The translations under genes were made by a program, and so were the position numbers. Positions 10,501 to 17,256 of a stretch of 64,000 nucleotides of DNA are shown piece by piece. The notes beneath the pieces were generated by a model. That model searched no databases. It saw nothing but the letters and a program-made list of their open reading frames with translations, and had not been told where the DNA came from. Every line of letters begins with the position of its first letter. The stretch's first letter is position 1. Origin of the DNA: Dokdonella_A sp963834755 (lineage in GTDB: Bacteria; Pseudomonadota; Gammaproteobacteria; Xanthomonadales; Rhodanobacteraceae); contig CAWICQ010000009.1 of the NCBI GenBank assembly GCA_963834755.1, positions 248,001 to 312,000 of the forward strand, read 5' to 3'.

Positions 10501-11083
10501 CGAAGCGGCGGACGGCGCGTTCAGCTACCACAATGCGGGCGACAACCAGACGTATCCGGACAACACCTGCGCTGGTGTCACGATGCCTGCCCTGACGCTG
10601 CCGCCGAACGCCACGCTGAGTTTCCAGGCGATGTACGACTTGGAGTTCCAGTGGGACGGCGCGGTCCAGGAAATCTCGACGGACGGCGGCGCCAACTGGT
10701 CCGATCTTCCGCCCGACGGCGGCTATCCGAGCTCGTTCGCGCAGACCGGCAGTCCGCCGGTCAACGCGTGCGGATATGCCGCATCGCACGGCGCGTTCAA
10801 CGGCGTCAGCACGACGTCATCGAACGCCGATCCAGGCAACGGCGTCGCCACCGCCGTGTTCAAGCCGTTCACAACCGACCTCAGCGCGTACGCCGGCCAG
10901 TCCGTGACAATCCGCTGGCGGTTCTCGTCGGATCCGGCGACGAATTTCGCCGGCTTCTTCCTCGACGACATCCACATCAACGGTCCGATCGTCGATGAGA
11001 TCTTCGCCGACGGTTTCGACGGAACCGGGCCGCGCCCGGCCGGTCTCGGCGGCATCAACGGCGGCAACTTCGTCTGCCACTGA
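7538..11083 (+). CDS. Secreted S8 (subtilisin-like) serine protease with FADGFD tag
   Basis: Secreted endopeptidase of 1181 residues. It has a signal peptide (1-25), an N-terminal prodomain-like region, and an S8 catalytic domain with Asp in GIADSG (about 281), His in HGTHTTG (about 343) and Ser in LSGTSMAAP (about 534). A beta-sandwich follows (about 640-755, with LTWFDPPAALGA), then fibronectin-III-like modules and a C-terminal jelly-roll-like module with STDGGANWSDLP. Near the end is EIFADGFDGTG, the same motif seen in the proteins at 15394-18421 and 35481-38375. GGGAGG precedes the ATG. It likely degrades proteins outside the cell for nutrition. Whether the tag is cleaved is unknown. Confidence 0.93.
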   Translation: MPVMPSRTALAAALALALAAPAAFSATRVAATPPAVDAIENARSNTNLIILRTGIFDPAAQQPDFSSVGAAPATASSYAIVQFQPGHLADRKALARRGVEFLGYVPNNAYYVKLSGLGLDVLNRDAAVRWAGVVQPAMKLDPRLWSSARLSSPAQQPDGSYEIYVSAFRGVSATAVASALQKLVPGVRITAQSLRADAAQYVRASVSVSALDGLLRAATSIDGVAFIEPWIQPRYHNSGAIGAIQGNSTAACPGSGPVCGPTPIWDHGILGSGQIAGIADSGTTPNAAWFTTLNKGSGDHTEITFADDPPPIPPAVGNLFPDNKILGYWVQPGAFPYDAGVFHGTHTTGTLVGDAAGTFGATTYLASTPLLPNHELADGMAPNAQLLFQDIGADSSTSVTVLDFEGTIEQSFNGGARLHNNSWGAPTGGVYDGDDQNLDRASHRLEDILVVMSAGNDGPNPGTIGSPGNAKNALTVGALGHAGSTTIAGFSSRGPTADGRRKPDITAPGSSTISALGNTNVNGTPTAPLTQSLSGTSMAAPTIVGNAVLARQFFADGFYPRGAANAADAYNASGDVMKAVLLNGTNPLSNWPNFNTGWGRAWLDGNLWFNNTMPNGDDSRRLRIFERTNAAGLATGDVNEYTIANVAPGIEFRVTLTWFDPPAALGAASTLINDLDLEVVDPNSVTYLGNQFTNGDSTPGGTADDTNTVEQVRFTAPIAGSYTLRVRATNVPGDGSDQSDRQGYALVASGAFALPDPTPFPAPTGLSVSSNDTNGVAIGFSSAAGAQDFQLYRADGTCAGANAGDFRLVGSAGTTPIVDDRTQGGFSYAYEVRGVQNDVEGDVSGCVDVVSADDCTLAPTFDANSIAANAFNATCSVDLTWAAATPTCPSASGVTYTVVRDTDPYFGNPQTLANNLAATDYTDLGVADGTPYYYQVTATDSFGNAAPPSRVLNVTPAGADGPDPSTFFDDVDTHTYLALETPWQITNTEAADGAFSYHNAGDNQTYPDNTCAGVTMPALTLPPNATLSFQAMYDLEFQWDGAVQEISTDGGANWSDLPPDGGYPSSFAQTGSPPVNACGYAASHGAFNGVSTTSSNADPGNGVATAVFKPFTTDLSAYAGQSVTIRWRFSSDPATNFAGFFLDDIHINGPIVDEIFADGFDGTGPRPAGLGGINGGNFVCH

Positions 11084-11109
11084 TTGCGGGGAGCGGCTAA
11101 GCTTGAGCG

Positions 11110-11140
11110 CACCGGCGCGGACCTCCGCGCCGGTGTCGTT
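11110..11140 (+). terminator. Hairpin after the subtilase gene, likely terminator
   Basis: A perfect stem (ACCGGCGCGG at 11111-11120, CCGCGCCGGT at 11125-11134) with loop ACCT lies 27 bp after the subtilase stop. The tail (TCGTTTGG) has few T residues, so this may be a weak or Rho-assisted terminator. It also argues that mtgA starts downstream of it. Confidence 0.45.
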
Positions 11141-11153
11141 TGGAGACGCCGGC

Positions 11154-11882
11154 TTGTTCGAGCGAAGCCCGCCGCTTCGAAAAAAGAAATCGCTGACGCA
11201 GCGCGTGATGCGCGCGCTGCTGGTCGCGATCGGCGGCTGGATCGTGCTCAGCGTTCTCGCCGTCGCGATCCTGCGCTTCGTGCATCCGCCGACGTCCGCG
11301 TTCATGATCGAGCGGCGCATATCGGCGCTCGTTTCCGGCCCGCGCGATTTCGCACTGCAGTACCGCTGGACGCCGTGGGATCAGGTCTCCAAGCAGTTGC
11401 CGATTGCGCTCGTCGCTGCCGAAGACCAGAAATTTCCGTTCCACCACGGCTTCGACATCGACGCGATTCAGGACGCGATCGCCGATGCCGAAGAAGGCGA
11501 TCGCCTGCGCGGTGCAAGCACGATCAGTCAGCAGGTCGCGAAGAATCTTTTTCTGTGGAACGGCCGCAGCTTCGTGCGCAAGGGCCTTGAAGCGTATTTC
11601 ACCGTGCTGATCGAAATGCTGTGGCCGAAGCGGCGCATCCTCGAGGTCTATCTCAACATCGCCGAATTCGGCGACGGCATCTACGGTGCCGCCGCGGCGA
11701 GCGAACGTTTTTTCCACAAGACGCCAGCGCAGCTCGACGCGCGCGAGTCGGCACTGCTCGCAGCGGTGTTGCCGAACCCCAGGCGCTATCGCGTCGATCG
11801 CGGCGGCTACGTTCAGCAGCGCGCCGCGTGGATCGAGCGCCAGGCCGCGCAGCTGGGCGGGCCGGCTTATCTGCCGCGTTGA
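11154..11882 (+). CDS. mtgA: Monofunctional peptidoglycan transglycosylase
   Basis: Inner-membrane glycosyltransferase (GT51) that polymerises lipid II into glycan strands. An N-terminal membrane anchor (about 22-40) is followed by the GT51 motifs AAEDQKFPFHHGFD, GASTISQQVAKNLFLW, RKGLEAYFTVLIEMLW and KRRILEVYLNIAEFGDGIYG. The TTG at 11154 has GGAGA about 7 bases upstream and gives 242 residues, the length of E. coli MtgA. An in-frame TTG at 11103 would place the preceding hairpin inside the gene. The 3' end overlaps the convergent arsenite transporter gene by 16 bp. Confidence 0.93.
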   Translation: MFERSPPLRKKKSLTQRVMRALLVAIGGWIVLSVLAVAILRFVHPPTSAFMIERRISALVSGPRDFALQYRWTPWDQVSKQLPIALVAAEDQKFPFHHGFDIDAIQDAIADAEEGDRLRGASTISQQVAKNLFLWNGRSFVRKGLEAYFTVLIEMLWPKRRILEVYLNIAEFGDGIYGAAAASERFFHKTPAQLDARESALLAAVLPNPRRYRVDRGGYVQQRAAWIERQAAQLGGPAYLPR

Positions 11883-12946
11883 GCGGCGACGTCCGGAACG
11901 GCCATCTCGTACCAGCGGCGGCTGCGATTGACCCATCCGACCACGATCAGCATCAGCGGCACTTCGATGAGGACACCGACGACCGTCGCGAGCGCGGCAC
12001 CGGATTCGAATCCGAACAGGGCAATCGCAGTCGCGACGGCGAGTTCAAAGAAATTGCTCGCGCCGATCAGTGCCGACGGCCCGGCCACGCAGTGCGCTTC
12101 GCCGGCGAATCGATTGAGCCCGTAGGCGAGAGCGGCATTGACGACGACCTGGATCGTGATCGGCACGGCCAGCATCAGGATCACCAGCGGCTGGCGCAGG
12201 ATCGCTTCGCCCTGGAAACCGAAGAGCAGTACGAGCGTCGCCAACAGCGCGCCGAGCGAGAACGGCTGCAGTCTCTTCTGCATCGCGTCGAGCGCGCCGG
12301 CGCGCCTGACCAGGCGCGCGCGCAAGACTTGCGCGATCGCCAGCGGCAACACGATATAGAGGACCACGGACAGCAGCAGGGTCTGCCACGGCACGGCGAT
12401 CGACGCGACGCCAAGCAGCAACGCCACGATCGGCGCGAACGCGAACACCATGATCGTGTCGTTGAGAGCGACCTGGGTCAGCGTGAAGTTCGCGTCGCCG
12501 CGAACGAGCTGGCTCCACACGAAGACCATCGCCGTGCACGGCGCCGCGGCGAGCAGGATCAGGCCGGCGATATAACTGTCCTGCTGCGCGGCCGGCAGCC
12601 AGGCTGCAAACACGTGGCGCACGAAGATCCAGCCCAGCAGCGCCATCGAAAACGGCTTGATCGCCCAATTGACGAAGAGCGTCACGCCGAAACCGCGCCA
12701 GTGCCGGCGCAGGTCGCCGAGCGCGCCGAAATCGACGCGCATCAGCATCGGCACGATCATGATCCAGATCAACGCGCCGACCGGCAGGTTGATCGATGCG
12801 ATGTCGATGCGGCCAAGCGCATGGAAAACCCCGGGCACGAACCGGCCGAGCACGATACCGGCCACGATGCAGAGCGCGACCCAGAGCGTCAGTCCTCGTT
12901 CGAAGAAACCGAGCGGTGCCGGTGGGGCGGAAGCCACGTCCTTCAT
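11867..12946 (-). CDS. ACR3-family arsenite efflux permease
   Basis: Inner-membrane carrier of 359 residues that expels arsenite (ACR3/bile-acid-sodium-symporter fold, about ten membrane segments). The family signature APCTAMVFVWSQL carries the conserved functional cysteine. SINLPVGALIWIMIVPMLMR and NDTIMVFAFAPIVALLLG also fit ACR3. Its ATG overlaps the arsC stop by 4 bases (ATGA), so it is the last gene of arsR-arsI-arsC-acr3. It would export the arsenite made by ArsC or released by ArsI. Often annotated arsB, although it is unrelated in fold to E. coli ArsB. Confidence 0.94.
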   Translation of the reverse strand: MKDVASAPPAPLGFFERGLTLWVALCIVAGIVLGRFVPGVFHALGRIDIASINLPVGALIWIMIVPMLMRVDFGALGDLRRHWRGFGVTLFVNWAIKPFSMALLGWIFVRHVFAAWLPAAQQDSYIAGLILLAAAPCTAMVFVWSQLVRGDANFTLTQVALNDTIMVFAFAPIVALLLGVASIAVPWQTLLLSVVLYIVLPLAIAQVLRARLVRRAGALDAMQKRLQPFSLGALLATLVLLFGFQGEAILRQPLVILMLAVPITIQVVVNAALAYGLNRFAGEAHCVAGPSALIGASNFFELAVATAIALFGFESGAALATVVGVLIEVPLMLIVVGWVNRSRRWYEMAVPDVAAQRGR

Positions 12947-13434
12947 CGCGTCGATTCGGCGATGTCGTGCAACGCGGTGCGTGCAGCAAGTCCGCGCAGC
13001 CTTTCGTTTGGCAGCGCGAGCAGCAGCTCCACGCGACGGCGCAGCAGCACGAATGCATCGCGGAATGCCGCACGCCGCGTCTCTTCACTGCCCGTTGCGG
13101 CCGCAGGATCGGGAACGCCCCAGTGCGCCACGATGGGCTGGCTTGGCCAGATCGGGCAGACCTCGCCGGCCGCGTTGTCGCAGACCGTGATTACGAAATC
13201 CATGTGCGGAGCGCCAGGCACGGCGTATTCGTCCCAGTTCTTGCTGCGCAGCTTTTCGGCCGGATAACCGAGCCTCGTCGCAAACTCGGCCGCGATCGGC
13301 TGGACGCGGCCGGTCGGGCGACTGCCCGCGCTGTAGGCCACGAAGCGGTCTTTGCCAAGAACACCGAGCAGCGCTTCGGCCATGATGCTGCGCGCCGAAT
13401 TGCCGGTGCAGAGAAACAGCACGTTCCACGTCAT
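12943..13434 (-). CDS. arsC: Arsenate reductase, low-molecular-weight phosphatase type
   Basis: Cytoplasmic enzyme of 163 residues that reduces arsenate to arsenite. The P-loop CTGNSARS (Cys9, Arg15) is the LMW tyrosine-phosphatase active site. Further cysteines (Cys85, Cys93 in VCDNAAGEVCP) are placed as in thioredoxin-coupled ArsC. DPAAATGSE is also family-typical. The start MTWNVLFLC is fixed by homology to the family N-terminus; the open frame runs further upstream but is out of register with arsI. There are 10 bp between the arsI stop and this start, and a 4-base overlap with acr3. Confidence 0.94.
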   Translation of the reverse strand: MTWNVLFLCTGNSARSIMAEALLGVLGKDRFVAYSAGSRPTGRVQPIAAEFATRLGYPAEKLRSKNWDEYAVPGAPHMDFVITVCDNAAGEVCPIWPSQPIVAHWGVPDPAAATGSEETRRAAFRDAFVLLRRRVELLLALPNERLRGLAARTALHDIAESTR

Positions 13435-13444
13435 GACGACGCGC

Positions 13445-13954
13445 TCATCCGCCGCAACGAGACGAGCCCGACGCAGCGGGACCACAGCACGCCGCCGGGC
13501 GTGCCGTCGCTTCGGCAACGACCGGCGTGGTGGCGGGTCCGCAACAGGCTGCAGATTCTTCGGGCGCGGATTCGTCAGGCGCGTAATACGTCGTCGCTTC
13601 GCCGAAGGTGTGGAACGTTTCCCAGCGCAGGCCCTGCGGGTCTTCGGCCCAGTACTTGTCGGAATGCGCGTAGCAGCAGGTCGTGCCGGTTTCGGCCAGC
13701 GCGACCGCATCCGCCGCAGCGAGCCGCTGCCCGATTTCCGAGAGCTCCTCGCCGGTGTCGGCCTGGAGGCCAAGGTGATCGACACCCACGGCGCGCTCGC
13801 GCGTCGAAATCGCGAAATTGAGGCGCGGATCTTCGAGCATCCATTTCGCGTAGTCGGTCTTGACGACTGCGGGCGCGACCGCGAAGAGGTTCGAGTAAAA
13901 GCGAATGCTGGCATCGAGATCGCGCACGTTGACGTGCACATGGAAGCGTTTCAT
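13445..13954 (-). CDS. arsI: ArsI/CadI-type VOC protein (organoarsenical lyase family)
   Basis: VOC-fold protein of 169 residues. ArsI enzymes are Fe(II) dioxygenases that cleave the C-As bond of trivalent organoarsenicals; CadI relatives respond to cadmium. Visible equivalents of the known ArsI residues are His5, His60 and Glu112 for metal, and the vicinal thiols Cys93-Cys94 (GTTCCYAHSDKYW). The Cys-rich tail has two further ACCGP motifs and CGG, and could bind metalloid. GGAGAA precedes the ATG, which overlaps the arsR stop by 4 bases. Its substrate here (methylated arsenic or metal) is inferred only. Confidence 0.85.
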   Translation of the reverse strand: MKRFHVHVNVRDLDASIRFYSNLFAVAPAVVKTDYAKWMLEDPRLNFAISTRERAVGVDHLGLQADTGEELSEIGQRLAAADAVALAETGTTCCYAHSDKYWAEDPQGLRWETFHTFGEATTYYAPDESAPEESAACCGPATTPVVAEATARPAACCGPAASGSSRCGG

Positions 13955-14304
13955 GGACGGGTTCTCCGACGGGATTTCGGGCTGGCGGGTTTGCACGGTG
14001 TCGCCGGCGCGCACGAGGCCGGGTCGCCGCAACAGTTTTCGGTCAGAAATTGGAGCAGGCCGTTCATGCGCGCATAGTCCGCACGGCAGACAATCGAGCG
14101 ACCATCGCGTGTGTCGTCGACGAGTCCCGCGTGGCGCAGCGCATGCAAGTGGTGCGTCAGCGTCGCCGCGGGTATGCGCGTGCGGGCCTTGAGATCGCCG
14201 ACGGCCAGACCTTGCGGTCCGGCCTGCACGAGCAAGCGATATACGGCGAGACGGCTCGTGTGAGCGAGCGCGCCAAGCGCGGCAACGGCGGTTTTCAATT
14301 CCAT
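13951..14304 (-). CDS. arsR: ArsR-family metalloid-responsive repressor
   Basis: Winged-helix repressor of 117 residues for the ars operon. The helix-turn-helix is around residues 32-62 (IPAATLTHHLHALRHAGLV). The usual ELCVCDL As-site in the DNA helix is absent. Instead a C-terminal NCCGDPASC gives Cys91-Cys92-Cys98, the spacing of the Acidithiobacillus ferrooxidans ArsR site (Cys95, Cys96, Cys102). It should leave DNA when arsenite binds. There is no ribosome binding site; the ATG sits about where transcription would start. It overlaps arsI by 4 bases. Confidence 0.92.
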   Translation of the reverse strand: MELKTAVAALGALAHTSRLAVYRLLVQAGPQGLAVGDLKARTRIPAATLTHHLHALRHAGLVDDTRDGRSIVCRADYARMNGLLQFLTENCCGDPASCAPATPCKPASPKSRRRTRP

Positions 14305-14340
14305 GATTCTAGAATAATCGAATTGATATCCCGATGCAAC
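14304..14340 (-). promoter_or_regulatory. ars operon promoter with palindromic operator, leaderless
   Basis: On the minus strand TTGCAT (14339-14334) and TATTCT (14316-14311) are 17 bases apart. The perfect palindrome ATTCTAGAAT (14306-14315) overlaps the -10 box, the position expected for an ArsR operator. Seven bases below the -10 box lies the A of the arsR ATG (14304), so the transcript would have no leader. The match to sigma-70 boxes is moderate. Confidence 0.55.
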
Positions 14341-14406
14341 GTTGCTCCGGGCTTACCTGCCGCAGTGCACTCCGCTAGGATTCCGGCTTCCGCTCGCGGA
14401 CCCGTT

Positions 14407-15360
14407 ATGGCCAAGCTCACCGTCGTCGTACCCGCCTACAACGAGAGCGAGGGTCTGCGCGACTTTCACACGCGCCTCGCCGCCGTTTTCGACGGCCCGA
14501 ACTTCGATGGGCTCGATCTCGAAACCGAGGTCCTTTACGTCGACGACGGCAGTGGCGACGATACCTACGCCATCATGTGCGCGCTGCGCGAAGCGGATCC
14601 GCGCGTGTCGACGCTCAAACTCTCGCGCAACTTCGGCAAGGAACTGGCGCTAACCGCCGGACTCGATCATGCAGAGGCCGATGCGGTGGTCGTCATCGAT
14701 GCGGACCTTCAGGATCCGCCGGAGCTGATTCCGACCTTCGTCGCGCACTGGCGCGAAGGTTACGACGTGGTCTACGGCACGCGCGCGTCGCGCGCCGGCG
14801 AGACCGGTTTCAAGAAGATGACGGCGTCGGGCTTCTATCGCGTCATGGGGCGCCTCTCGCAAGTGCCGATCCCGCGCGACACCGGCGATTTCCGCCTGCT
14901 CTCGCGGCGCGCGCTCGATGCGCTCAAGCAGCTGCGCGAACGGCAGCGCTTCATGAAAGGACTTTTCACCTGGGTCGGTTATCGACAGCTCGCGGTGGTT
15001 TATCACCGTGATCCGCGTCACGCCGGGGCGACCAAGTGGAACTATTGGCGGTTGTGGAATTTCGCGATCGACGGCATCACTTCGTTCAGCGGCGCGCCGC
15101 TCAAGCTCGCGACTTACGTTGGCCTGGCGACGGCCGCGCTCGCTTTCGTGTTCGGTCTGTGGGTGTTGGGCAAGGCGCTCTTGTTCGGCGATCCGGTGCG
15201 CGGCTACCCCTCGCTGATGGTGATGGTGTTATTTCTCGGCGGCGTTCAGCTTGTCGCGCTCGGCGTGATCGGCGAATACCTTGGACGTCTTTACGTCGAA
15301 TCCAAGCAGCGCCCGCTCTACCTCATAGACGAGTATCATCCGCCGCACGGCGGAATCTGA
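14407..15360 (+). CDS. GtrB/dolichol-phosphate-mannose-synthase-like glycosyltransferase
   Basis: Family 2 glycosyltransferase of 317 residues that probably loads a sugar from a nucleotide donor onto undecaprenyl phosphate at the inner membrane. The catalytic part has VVVPAYNESEG, LYVDDGSGDD and VVIDADLQDPPELI (metal-binding DxD region), and RDTGDFRLLSRRALDAL. Two C-terminal membrane helices follow (about 235-257 and 271-295), ending with IGEYLGRLYVESKQRPLYL, as in GtrB/ArnC/YfdH proteins. The acceptor glycan is unknown. No flippase or glucosyltransferase partner is next to it. It is divergent from arsR with about 100 bp between them. Confidence 0.88.
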   Translation: MAKLTVVVPAYNESEGLRDFHTRLAAVFDGPNFDGLDLETEVLYVDDGSGDDTYAIMCALREADPRVSTLKLSRNFGKELALTAGLDHAEADAVVVIDADLQDPPELIPTFVAHWREGYDVVYGTRASRAGETGFKKMTASGFYRVMGRLSQVPIPRDTGDFRLLSRRALDALKQLRERQRFMKGLFTWVGYRQLAVVYHRDPRHAGATKWNYWRLWNFAIDGITSFSGAPLKLATYVGLATAALAFVFGLWVLGKALLFGDPVRGYPSLMVMVLFLGGVQLVALGVIGEYLGRLYVESKQRPLYLIDEYHPPHGGI

Positions 15361-15393
15361 GTCCCGAAAAACCCCACCTTCCGAGGGAAATCA

Positions 15394-17256
15394 ATGAGCA
15401 AGCGTATCGCGTGGCTGGCAGCGGCCGGCCTGACTGTGGTGTCTGCGGCTACGGGAATCTGGAGCTATCGCGAAGCGAACAAGCCGATGTTCCTGCGTGG
15501 CGAGAACCAGGAGCAGGAACTCGGGCGACCGCCGGTCGACGGCGACTACTGGGCGATTCGCGTCGGTTATGGCGGCGATCCGAATCATCTCCGCTTCGAA
15601 CCGCACTGGTTGCAGGCTTCCAAGGCGCAGGACGCGCGCATCGCTTCGGGCGTGCCCGCGGGCGCGAAGAATTACCGCAAGCCTGCAGGCGCGACGTTCT
15701 CGCTCGATCCCAATGCGTTCACGCTGCTCGGCCCCCAGCCGCTCGCCGGCGAAGGTTTCGGCGCCGGCAACAATGCGGGTCGCACGAATGTGATCGTCGG
15801 CGATCTAGACGATCCGACGATCGCTTATCTCGGTTCCGACGGCGGCGGCGTCTGGAAAACGACGAACTGCTGCTCGGCGAGCACGACCTGGACCGTCAAG
15901 ACCGACTTCCCCGAACTCGCCAGCATGGCGATCGGCGACATCACGATCGATCCGAACAATCACGACGTGATCTACGCCGGCACGGGCGACCTGCGCTACG
16001 GCTCGTTCTCGTTCGGCGCCGCCGGCGTGCTCAAGAGTACCGACAAGGGCGAAACCTGGGTCGTGCTCGGCGAGGACGTGTTCGCTCCGCTCTATGGCCC
16101 ATCGGCCGGCGGATTTCCGCAGTATCAGGCGATCAGCAAGGTTGTCGTCGATCCGAACAATTCGAACAACGTCGTCGTGGGTACCAAGACCGGCGTGTAT
16201 TTCTCATACGACGCCGGCACCGACTGGAGCGGCCCGTGTTACACGAATACGTTCACGGTTCCGCCGACCAATCAGCGCCAGGACGTCACCGGTGTCCTCG
16301 CGCTCGACAACGGCGGCACGACGACTGTGTACGCCGCAGTCGGCACGCGCGGCTTCCCGACGCCCGTGCAACCCGATCTCGGCAACAACGGCGCGAACGG
16401 CGTCTACAGCGCGACGATGCCGGCGAGCGGCTGTCCTGACGTCGCCGACTGGACCCTCCTCAACGACAACTGGCCGGCCGTCACCGGCAGCGGCGCGCCG
16501 AACACGACGATCGGCCGCATCGAGCTCGCCGCCGCGCCGACCGACAGCCAGACGATCTACGCGATGGCATCCGACGCGAACAACGGCTCACGCACCGTGC
16601 AGGGCGTGTACAAGTCGACCGACGGCGGTGCAACGTGGACGCAAACCGGCACGTCCGGAAGCTTCTCGGGTTGCGGCGGCGCCGGCTCGCAGATGTGGTA
16701 CGACGCCGGCCTCACCGTTTCGCCGACCGACCCGAACACGGTCTACGCGAGCACCGTCGACCTGTTCCGTTCGACCAACGGCGGCGCGGCCTTCACCAAC
16801 ATGACCAACGCCTACTGCGGCGGACCGGTGCATCCGGACAACCACGCGCGCGCGTTCGTCGGCGGCGATCCGAACAAGCTCCTCAACGGCAACGACGGTG
16901 GCGTCTACTACACCGCCAACGCGACGGCGGGGAGTCCGACGTGGACGGCGCTCAACAATAGTCTCGTCGACGATCGAGATCTACCACGGCGACATCACGG
17001 CGAACTTCGCGACGTCGACCAACGGCGGCGCAACCGGCGGATTCCAGGACAACGGCAGCGCATCGGTGCTGTTCACGGGCGATCCGGGACCATCGGAATG
17101 GCAAGCAACCAACGGCGGCGACGGCATCGTCTCGCGCATCGAGCCCGTGCTCGGCCAGTGGTGGTACACATCGATCTACTACGCCGCGGTCTATGTCAGC
17201 ACGACCGGCGCTTTCGGCAACCAGCAGAATATCTCGCCGCCGCTACCGGGCAGTGA
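15394..17256 (+). CDS. Secreted BNR/sortilin-like repeat protein, N-terminal part (frameshifted)
   Basis: First part of a secreted beta-propeller protein. A signal peptide (1-20) is followed by repeated Asp-box/BNR signatures: GGGVWKTTN, GVLKSTDKGETWVVL, GVYFSYDAGTDW, GVYKSTDGGATWTQ, DLFRSTNGGAAFT. Codons up to about residue 524 are genuine; the last 96 or so codons are out-of-frame junk after an apparent one-base insertion near 16966. The rest of the protein continues in the next frame as the entry at 16898-18421. GAGGGAAATCA precedes the ATG. With the frame restored the product would be about 1008 residues. The family's glycan or protein ligand cannot be read from sequence. Confidence 0.82.
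   Translation: MSKRIAWLAAAGLTVVSAATGIWSYREANKPMFLRGENQEQELGRPPVDGDYWAIRVGYGGDPNHLRFEPHWLQASKAQDARIASGVPAGAKNYRKPAGATFSLDPNAFTLLGPQPLAGEGFGAGNNAGRTNVIVGDLDDPTIAYLGSDGGGVWKTTNCCSASTTWTVKTDFPELASMAIGDITIDPNNHDVIYAGTGDLRYGSFSFGAAGVLKSTDKGETWVVLGEDVFAPLYGPSAGGFPQYQAISKVVVDPNNSNNVVVGTKTGVYFSYDAGTDWSGPCYTNTFTVPPTNQRQDVTGVLALDNGGTTTVYAAVGTRGFPTPVQPDLGNNGANGVYSATMPASGCPDVADWTLLNDNWPAVTGSGAPNTTIGRIELAAAPTDSQTIYAMASDANNGSRTVQGVYKSTDGGATWTQTGTSGSFSGCGGAGSQMWYDAGLTVSPTDPNTVYASTVDLFRSTNGGAAFTNMTNAYCGGPVHPDNHARAFVGGDPNKLLNGNDGGVYYTANATAGSPTWTALNNSLVDDRDLPRRHHGELRDVDQRRRNRRIPGQRQRIGAVHGRSGTIGMASNQRRRRHRLAHRARARPVVVHIDLLRRGLCQHDRRFRQPAEYLAAATGQ

Noticed and set aside
7514..10789. Very long open frame on the minus strand opposite the subtilase
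   Set aside because: It lies wholly under a strongly supported secreted protease, has an Arg/Val-rich composition typical of antisense reading of GC-rich genes, and has no start signal or motif.
11103..11153. Upstream TTG start for mtgA
   Set aside because: It has GGGGAG upstream, but it would put the strong hairpin 11110-11140 within the gene and add residues absent from the family. The TTG at 11154 has a good site and gives the normal length.
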